64,000 nucleotides of DNA, taken from NCBI RefSeq assembly GCF_002196855.1, contig NZ_NIPW01000028.1, positions 62,001-126,000 on the forward strand. Reading direction: 5' to 3'. A program made the translations under genes and the position numbers. This stretch comes from Haematobacter genomosp. 1. Lineage in GTDB: Bacteria > Pseudomonadota > Alphaproteobacteria > Rhodobacterales > Rhodobacteraceae. The notes below the pieces were generated by a model. That model worked only from the letters and a program-made list of their open reading frames with translations, did no database searches and was not told the DNA's origin. This document shows, piece after piece, positions 59,328 to 64,000 of this stretch (positions are counted from its first letter, which is position 1; each line of letters begins with the position of its first letter).

Positions 59328-59854
59328 TCCTGACGACCGAGAGGCTGATCCTGCGCCCCTGGGAGCCGCGGGACCGCGCGCCCTTCGCCGCCATGAATGC
59401 CGATGCAGAGGTCATGCGCCACTTCCCCGCCCCCCTCACCCGGCAGGAAAGCGACGCGTTGATGGACAGGCTCATCGCCCGCGCCGCGGAGAAGGGGTTC
59501 TCCTTCACGGCGGTGGAGCGGCGCGAGGACGGGGCCTTTGCGGGAATGGTGGGCCTCAATCCGGTGCTGCAAGGCCCCCTGACCGGCGCGGTGGAGGTGG
59601 GCTGGCGCCTGCCGCGCGCCTTCTGGGGTATGGGCCTTGCCTCGGAGGCCGCGCGGGCGTGGCTCGATCACGGCTTCGGGGCAATGAAGCTCGATGAGAT
59701 CGTCGCCTTCACGGCGACCGGCAACCGCCCCTCCCGCCGGGTGATGGAGCGGATCGGCATGAGTCGCCGTGCCGATCTGGATTTCGATCACCCCGCGCTG
59801 CCCGAGGGACATCCGCTGCGTCCGCATGTCGTCTATGCGGCGCGGAGAGCGTGA
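59324..59854 (+). CDS. GNAT-family N-acetyltransferase
   Basis: The protein has 176 residues: MILTTERLILRPWEPRDRAPFAAMNAD, GMVGLNPVLQGPLTGAVEVGWRLPRAFWGMGLASEAARAWLDHGF (acetyl-CoA loop) and TATGNRPSRRVMERIGMSR. The family fold is clear, the substrate is not. The start overlaps the ribF stop and its own stop is next to a possible GTG start of the YcgN gene, so four genes here look translationally linked. Confidence 0.9.
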   Translation: MILTTERLILRPWEPRDRAPFAAMNADAEVMRHFPAPLTRQESDALMDRLIARAAEKGFSFTAVERREDGAFAGMVGLNPVLQGPLTGAVEVGWRLPRAFWGMGLASEAARAWLDHGFGAMKLDEIVAFTATGNRPSRRVMERIGMSRRADLDFDHPALPEGHPLRPHVVYAARRA

Positions 59855-59898
59855 TCGGGCTTTCAACCGCCGCGCAACAGGTGCATGGTCCGCAACCG

Positions 59899-60366
59899 AT
59901 GAAACGCCAGCCCAACCCCCCTCTCCGCCCCCGCTTCTGGGAGCGCTACCCCCTCCGCGAGCTGACGCCCCCGGAGTGGGAGGCGCTGTGCGACGGCTGC
60001 GGCAAATGCTGCCTGAACAAGATCGAAGACGCCGACACGGGCGAGGTGTTCTTCACCGACATCGCCTGCCGCCTGTTCGATGACGGCTCCTGCCGCTGCG
60101 CGCATTACGAGAATCGCCGCCAGTTCGTGCCGGAATGCGTGGTGCTGACCCCCGCGAATATCGACGAGATCTCCTACTGGATGCCCCGCACCTGCGCCTA
60201 CCGGCTGTTGAACGAGGGGCGGCCGCTCTATCCGTGGCACCATCTTCTCTGCGGCGACAGGGAGGAGGTTCACCGCGCCGGCGTCTCCGTCCGCGGCCGC
60301 ACCGTGCCGGAGTTCGAGGTGGCCGAGGACGAATGGGAAGACCACGTGATCGAAGAGGACATCTGA
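59899..60366 (+). CDS. YcgN-family cysteine cluster protein (UPF0260)
   Basis: The protein is 155 residues from ATG 59899; a GTG at 59851, overlapping the previous stop, would add 16. The cysteine pattern is that of YcgN: LCDGCGKCCLNKIED, FFTDIACRLFDDGSCRCAHYENRR, PECVVLTP, MPRTCAYRLLNEGRPLYPWHHLL. The CxxCxxCC cluster probably binds a metal or iron-sulfur centre; cellular role unknown. The stop overlaps the ltaE start by one base. Confidence 0.92.
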   Translation: MKRQPNPPLRPRFWERYPLRELTPPEWEALCDGCGKCCLNKIEDADTGEVFFTDIACRLFDDGSCRCAHYENRRQFVPECVVLTPANIDEISYWMPRTCAYRLLNEGRPLYPWHHLLCGDREEVHRAGVSVRGRTVPEFEVAEDEWEDHVIEEDI

Positions 60367-61415
60367 TGCAATTTGCCTCCGACAATATCGCCCCCGTCCC
60401 GCGGCAGGTGCTCGACGCGATCGAGCGGGCGAACCATGGCGCCATGTCCTCCTACGGAGCGGACCCTCTGATGCGGGAGGTGGAGGCCCGGATGCGCGCG
60501 GTGTTCGAAGCGCCGGAGGCCGCCGTCTATCTTGTCGCGACCGGCACGGTCGCCAATTCCCTCTCGCTCGCCTGTCTCGTCCAGCCGTGGCAGACGGTCT
60601 ATTGCCACCGCCACGCGCATATCGAGGAAGACGAATGCGCGGCGCCTGAGTTCTATACGGGCGGCGCAAAGCTCACCCTGCTTGATGGCGATCATGCCAG
60701 GATAGACCCGGCCGGACTGGAGCTGGCGCTCCAATCGGCGGGCGGCGCAGGCGTTCACAATGTGCAGAAGGGCGCGCTCTCCCTCACCAATGCGACGGAG
60801 AACGGCACCGTCTATACGGTCGCGGAAGTGGAGCGGCTTTGCGCCATCGCGCGGGCCGCTGGGATCCCGGTTCATATGGACGGCTCCCGCTTCGCCAACG
60901 CGCTTGCCGCCACCAATGCCTCCCCGGCGGAGATGACGTGGAAGGCGGGCGTGGACATCCTGAGCTTCGGCGGCACCAAGAACGGACTGCTGGGCGTCGA
61001 GGCCGTGGTGATCTTCGACCCTGCGAAGGCCTGGGAGTTCGAGCTTCGCCGCAAGCGGGGCGGCCACCTGTTCTCCAAGCATCGCTACCTCTCCGCCCAG
61101 ATGCTGGCCTATCTGGAGGACGACCTGTGGCTGCGCAGCGCCCGTCATGCCAATGCCATGGCGGCGCGGCTGTCGCAGAGCATAGCGGGCCTGCCGGGTG
61201 CTTCGCTTGTTCATCCGACCGAGGCGAACGCGGTCTTTGCCGCATGGCCGCGTGAGGGGCACCGGCGCGCGCAGGAGGCCGGAGCCTACTACTACCTCTG
61301 GCCGGGGAGCCAATCGCTCGACGGTCCGGAGGACGAGCCCGTCGCCGCGCGGCTCGTCTGCTCTTGGGCGACCACGGAGGAGGAAGTGGACCGCTTCCTC
61401 GCCACCGTCCGCTAG
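60366..61415 (+). CDS. ltaE: low-specificity L-threonine aldolase
   Basis: The protein has 349 residues of fold-type I PLP enzymes. FASDNIAPVPRQVLDAI, SSYGADPLMREVEARM, the HIEEDECAAPEFYTGGAKL region, VHMDGSRFANAL and Lys205 in FGGTKNGLLGVEAVV identify a threonine aldolase. It cleaves threonine or allo-threonine to glycine and acetaldehyde. Its TAG stop is followed at the very next base by the mobile-element copy at 61416; the same CTAG precedes the copy at 29079, so the element may supply the stop codon. Confidence 0.93.
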   Translation: MQFASDNIAPVPRQVLDAIERANHGAMSSYGADPLMREVEARMRAVFEAPEAAVYLVATGTVANSLSLACLVQPWQTVYCHRHAHIEEDECAAPEFYTGGAKLTLLDGDHARIDPAGLELALQSAGGAGVHNVQKGALSLTNATENGTVYTVAEVERLCAIARAAGIPVHMDGSRFANALAATNASPAEMTWKAGVDILSFGGTKNGLLGVEAVVIFDPAKAWEFELRRKRGGHLFSKHRYLSAQMLAYLEDDLWLRSARHANAMAARLSQSIAGLPGASLVHPTEANAVFAAWPREGHRRAQEAGAYYYLWPGSQSLDGPEDEPVAARLVCSWATTEEEVDRFLATVR

Positions 61416-61574
61416 CAGGCTGCTGAAAAAGTCGTAGGTCTGGCCAGCCTTGCGTTAAAGCTCAAAAAATCGGTCCGATCACGCGCAAAAACCTGCGGTT
61501 TTTAGGGTGATCTTCAACCACACAGGGAAGATCTCCGCCCCGGAGCAACATCGGAATACTTTTTCAGCACCCTG
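61416..61574. mobile_element. MITE-like element, subfamily 1, copy c (159 bp)
   Basis: Left end CAGGCTGCTGAAAAAGTC; right end ACTTTTTCAGCACCCTG; 17-base inverted ends with one mismatch. The interior is related to 29079 and 29241 (shared AAGATCTCCGCCCCGGAGCA). It fills the gap between ltaE and cobT and has no coding frame. Confidence 0.8.
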
Positions 61575-61582
61575 CCAGGGGG

Positions 61583-62596
61583 TCAGCCCTCCGTCACGCC
61601 CGCCTCACCGAACGTCGCCATGCCGGACAGGCAGGCGACCGCGGCCTTCAGCACCGGCAGCGCGAGAGCGGCACCGGAGCCCTCTCCCAACCGAAGGCCG
61701 AGCGACAGGATCGGCTCCTTGCCGAGCGCGGTCAGCAGGCGGCGATGTGCCGTCTCCTCCGAAAGGTGCCCAGCCACGGCGTGATCGAGGGCGCCTTCAT
61801 TGAGCCGTTGCAGCACGAGCGCCGCCGCACAGCAGATGAACCCGTCGAGGATGACGGGGATCCGCTCGACCCGCGCCCGCGCAATGGCCCCGGTCATGGC
61901 CGCCACCTCCCGTCCGCCAAGGCAGCGCAGCACCTCCAGCGGATCATCGAGCACGGCAGCGTGGCGCATCAGCCCGGCCTCCACGGCCGCGCGCTTGCGG
62001 GCCAGCCCGGCATCGTCAAGACCGGTCCCCCGGCCGATCCATGCCTCGGCTCCACCACCCAGAAGCGCCGCAGCAATAGCAGCGGCAACCGTGGTGTTGC
62101 CGATGCCCATCTCCCCCGCGATGAACACATCGGCCTGCGGGTCCACCGACTCCCATCCCGCCGACAGCGCATTCACAAGGTCTGCCTCGGTCATCGCGGG
62201 CGCTTGTGTGAAATCGGCGGTCGGCCGGTCGAGGTCGAGCGGTATGACATCCAGCATCGCCCCCCCCTCGCGCGCGAGCTGGTTGATCGCAGCCCCGCCT
62301 GCTGCGAAATTCGCGACCATCTGTGCGGTCACCTCCGGCGGGAAGGCGGAGATACCGTTCGTAGCCACACCGTGATTGCCCGCATAGATGACGATCTGCG
62401 GACGCGTGATGGCGGGCGTTTCCGCCCCCCGCCAGCCCGCATACCAGATCGCCAGCATCTCGAGCCCCCCCAAGGCCCCTTGCGGCTTCGTCAATCGGCC
62501 GTTTCGTGCGTCAGCGGCGGCAAGCGCGGCGCGATCCGGCTGCGGCAGATCGGTGAGGAGAATGCGAAAATCGGCAGAGGAGGTAAGGACAGGCAT
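61583..62596 (-). CDS. cobT: nicotinate-nucleotide-dimethylbenzimidazole phosphoribosyltransferase
   Basis: The protein has 337 residues. [39 protein letters not shown] and [13 protein letters not shown] are CobT marks, and the catalytic Glu305 lies in [14 protein letters not shown]. It makes alpha-ribazole phosphate for the lower ligand of cobalamin. Divergent from cobS, which acts in the next step. Its 3-prime end lies 9 bases from the mobile-element copy. Confidence 0.96.
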   Translation of the reverse strand: MPVLTSSADFRILLTDLPQPDRAALAAADARNGRLTKPQGALGGLEMLAIWYAGWRGAETPAITRPQIVIYAGNHGVATNGISAFPPEVTAQMVANFAAGGAAINQLAREGGAMLDVIPLDLDRPTADFTQAPAMTEADLVNALSAGWESVDPQADVFIAGEMGIGNTTVAAAIAAALLGGGAEAWIGRGTGLDDAGLARKRAAVEAGLMRHAAVLDDPLEVLRCLGGREVAAMTGAIARARVERIPVILDGFICCAAALVLQRLNEGALDHAVAGHLSEETAHRRLLTALGKEPILSLGLRLGEGSGAALALPVLKAAVACLSGMATFGEAGVTEG

Positions 62597-62664
62597 GTTT
62601 CATCCGTTGCTTGCGGAATGTCCCTTCTCTATCCAAGGCGCGGCGGATGCAACCGGAGCGGGAC

Positions 62665-63393
62665 GTGAGCCCTTTTCACGACATCAGGAACGCCTTCGGG
62701 CTGCTGACGCGGCTTCCCGTCGCGGCGGCTTCGCCCGCGGGATCCTGTTGGGCGTGGCCGGTGGTCGGTGGTGTCGTGAACGCGCTCGCGGCGGCTTGCG
62801 GTGTTCTGCTGGCGGATATCGGTCTGCCTGCGGGTTTCGCCGCGGTCTGTGTGCTGGCGGCGGCGATCCTGGTGACAGGGGGCCTGCATGAGGACGGGCT
62901 GGCGGATACGGCGGACGGCTTCTGGGGCGGCCGGACGACAGAGCGCCGTCTGGAGATCATGAAAGACAGCCGTATCGGCAGCTACGGGGTGCTGGCGCTC
63001 GTCCTGTCGCTCATGGCGCGCGCGACGCTGATCGGAGGGTTGCTGGCAGGCGGGGACGCGCTCTTCGCGCTGATCGTGGCAGGTTCGCTGTCACGAGCGG
63101 TCCTGCCGGGCGTGATGGCTGCCCTGCCCTTTGCGCGGAACGGCGGGCTGGCTGCCTCTATCGGGCGCCCCGGCAAGGCGGTTGCCATCGTATCAATGGC
63201 CGTGGGAGCGGTGATTGCGTTCGGACTGTGCGGGATGCCCGGACTGGCCGCAACGCTGGCGGCCGCTGCGGCGGCGCTTGTCGTCGCTATACTTGCCCGT
63301 ATCAAGATCGGCGGACAGACGGGTGATGTGCTCGGAGCGAGCCAGCAGCTCGCCGAAATCACCGCGCTTGCAACCCTCTCCACCTTGCTCTGA
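62665..63393 (+). CDS. cobS: cobalamin synthase (adenosylcobinamide-GDP ribazoletransferase)
   Basis: The protein is 242 residues from GTG 62665, which has GGAG at 6-base spacing and starts MSPFHDIRNAFGLLTRLPV as the family does; an ATG at 62647 would add six residues. About seven membrane helices; the conserved GGLHEDGLADTADGFWGGRTTERRLEIMKDSRIGSYGVLALV block is diagnostic. It joins cobinamide-GDP to ribazole phosphate in the inner membrane. No cobalamin riboswitch is visible in the 68-base gap to cobT. Confidence 0.95.
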   Translation: MSPFHDIRNAFGLLTRLPVAAASPAGSCWAWPVVGGVVNALAAACGVLLADIGLPAGFAAVCVLAAAILVTGGLHEDGLADTADGFWGGRTTERRLEIMKDSRIGSYGVLALVLSLMARATLIGGLLAGGDALFALIVAGSLSRAVLPGVMAALPFARNGGLAASIGRPGKAVAIVSMAVGAVIAFGLCGMPGLAATLAAAAAALVVAILARIKIGGQTGDVLGASQQLAEITALATLSTLL

Positions 63394-63400
63394 AGACATG

Positions 63401-63429
63401 AAAAAGCCGCGCCGGATCGGGCGCGGCTT
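63401..63429 (-). terminator. terminator of carD
   Basis: AAGCCGCGCC-GGATC-GGGCGCGGCTT. On the minus strand the stem is followed by TTTTT, 32 bases past the carD stop. It can also act on cobS. Confidence 0.85.
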
Positions 63430-63460
63430 CGCGATCACTGAAAACGTTCAGGGAAAAAGT

Positions 63461-63970
63461 TCAGGCCGCACGGGACAGCAGAACGTCATCGACCTTCTTC
63501 TGCGCATTGGCCTCGTCCACTCCGGCAACGGCGGCCACCTCACGCGTCAGCCGTTCGAGCGCCGCTTCGTAGAGCTGACGCTCGGAATAGGATTGTTCGC
63601 GCTGATCGTCGGAGCGATGCAGGTCCCGGACCACCTCGGCAATGGAAAGCAGATCACCGGAGTTGATCTTCTGCTCATATTCCTGAGCACGACGCGACCA
63701 CATGGCCCGCTTCACCTTCGCCTTGCCCTTCAGCGTCTCGAGCGCCTTGGACACGATATCGGGCGTCGAAAGCGAACGCATACCGATTTCCGCCGCCTTG
63801 TTGATCGGCACGCGAAGGGTCATCTTGTCCTTCTCGAACGAGATCACGAACAGCTCAAGCTTGAGACCGGCGATCTCCTGCTCTTCGATCGAGATGATCC
63901 TGCCGACGCCATGGGCCGGATACACCACGAAATCATCGGGGTGAAACTCGGACTTCTTGGTCTTCGTCAT
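63461..63970 (-). CDS. carD: CarD-family transcriptional regulator
   Basis: The protein has 169 residues: an N-terminal RNA-polymerase-interacting (Tudor-like) domain (FHPDDFVVYPAHGVGRIISIEEQEIAGLKLELFVISFEKDKMTLRVP) and a helical C-terminal DNA-contact domain with MWSRRAQEYEQKINSGDLLSIAEVVRDLHR. CarD binds the polymerase beta subunit and stabilises open promoter complexes, including at rRNA promoters. The promoter lies at or beyond the end of the window. Confidence 0.95.
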   Translation of the reverse strand: MTKTKKSEFHPDDFVVYPAHGVGRIISIEEQEIAGLKLELFVISFEKDKMTLRVPINKAAEIGMRSLSTPDIVSKALETLKGKAKVKRAMWSRRAQEYEQKINSGDLLSIAEVVRDLHRSDDQREQSYSERQLYEAALERLTREVAAVAGVDEANAQKKVDDVLLSRAA

Positions 63971-64000
63971 TCAGTCGCTTCCTCTCATGGGAATCCCACA

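Noticed and set aside
62597-62664. Cobalamin riboswitch between cobT and cobS
   Set aside because: The gap is only 68 bases and contains no B12-box-like sequence.

Overview
The window is a 64 kb piece of a GC-rich alphaproteobacterial chromosome, most likely from the Rhodobacterales (Rhodobacteraceae-like). Pointers are the phaZ / phaC-phaP-phaR granule cluster, a pyruvate dehydrogenase E1-beta carrying its own lipoyl domain, ThyX instead of ThyA, a class I fructose-bisphosphate aldolase next to pgk, the ccmABCDG order, CarD, and a groESL operon with a CIRCE operator. Nearly all of it is ordinary, tightly packed core genome with many ATGA/GTGA start-stop overlaps. No prophage, CRISPR array, rRNA operon or complete transposase gene was seen.

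Layout. 1-2.9 kb: end of a glutamine-synthetase-like gene, an FAD amine oxidase and a class III aminotransferase, probably a polyamine degradation operon. 2.9-7.5 kb: polyhydroxyalkanoate regulator, phasin, synthase and, divergently, depolymerase. 7.5-9 kb: two small hydrolases. 9-14.4 kb: thrS, a cold shock protein, an Spx/ArsC-like protein coupled to thyX, a glyoxalase, a MarR regulator and sdhE. 14.4-18.6 kb: aspartate aminotransferase, a dctA-type symporter behind a pair of palindromes, and a MATE pump. 18.6-25.1 kb: DksA-like protein, two cyclophilins, pgk, fda, a scarred intergenic region, an AidB-like dehydrogenase and an FtsB-like protein. 25.2-29 kb: pdhA-pdhB-pdhC. 29-36.8 kb: two tandem mobile-element relics, a dipeptide-type ABC transporter without a binding protein plus a P1 peptidase, a CorC/CNNM protein, Hsp20 and a trypsin-like protease. 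36.8-44.9 kb: a DUF599 protein, cytochrome c maturation genes, a Mth938-like protein, a secreted hydrolase, and secF-secD-yajC. 45-53.4 kb: serS, proA, proB, obgE, an acetyltransferase, rpmA, rplU, a DUF2059 protein and tRNA-Ser(CGA). 53.5-64 kb: an octamer tandem repeat, groEL-groES, an NTF2-like protein, ppaC, a HAD protein, ribF, an acetyltransferase, YcgN, threonine aldolase, cobT/cobS and carD.

The non-core content is small but structured. A family of roughly 157-bp non-autonomous elements, with ends like CAGGCTGCTGAAAAAG, occurs four times (22553, 29079, 29241, 61416). One copy, with a decayed partner, brackets a roughly 150-bp frameshifted piece of pdhA, 2.7 kb upstream of the intact gene, which looks like gene-fragment capture. 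Two copies in tandem sit where a solute-binding-protein gene would be expected in front of the dipeptide transporter. Several hairpins or palindromes lie where they could regulate: upstream of phaP, in front of dctA, and over the likely Shine-Dalgarno sites of fda and the MATE gene.

All calls come from reading the sequence by eye. Family assignments rest on recognised motifs and gene context, not on database searches.
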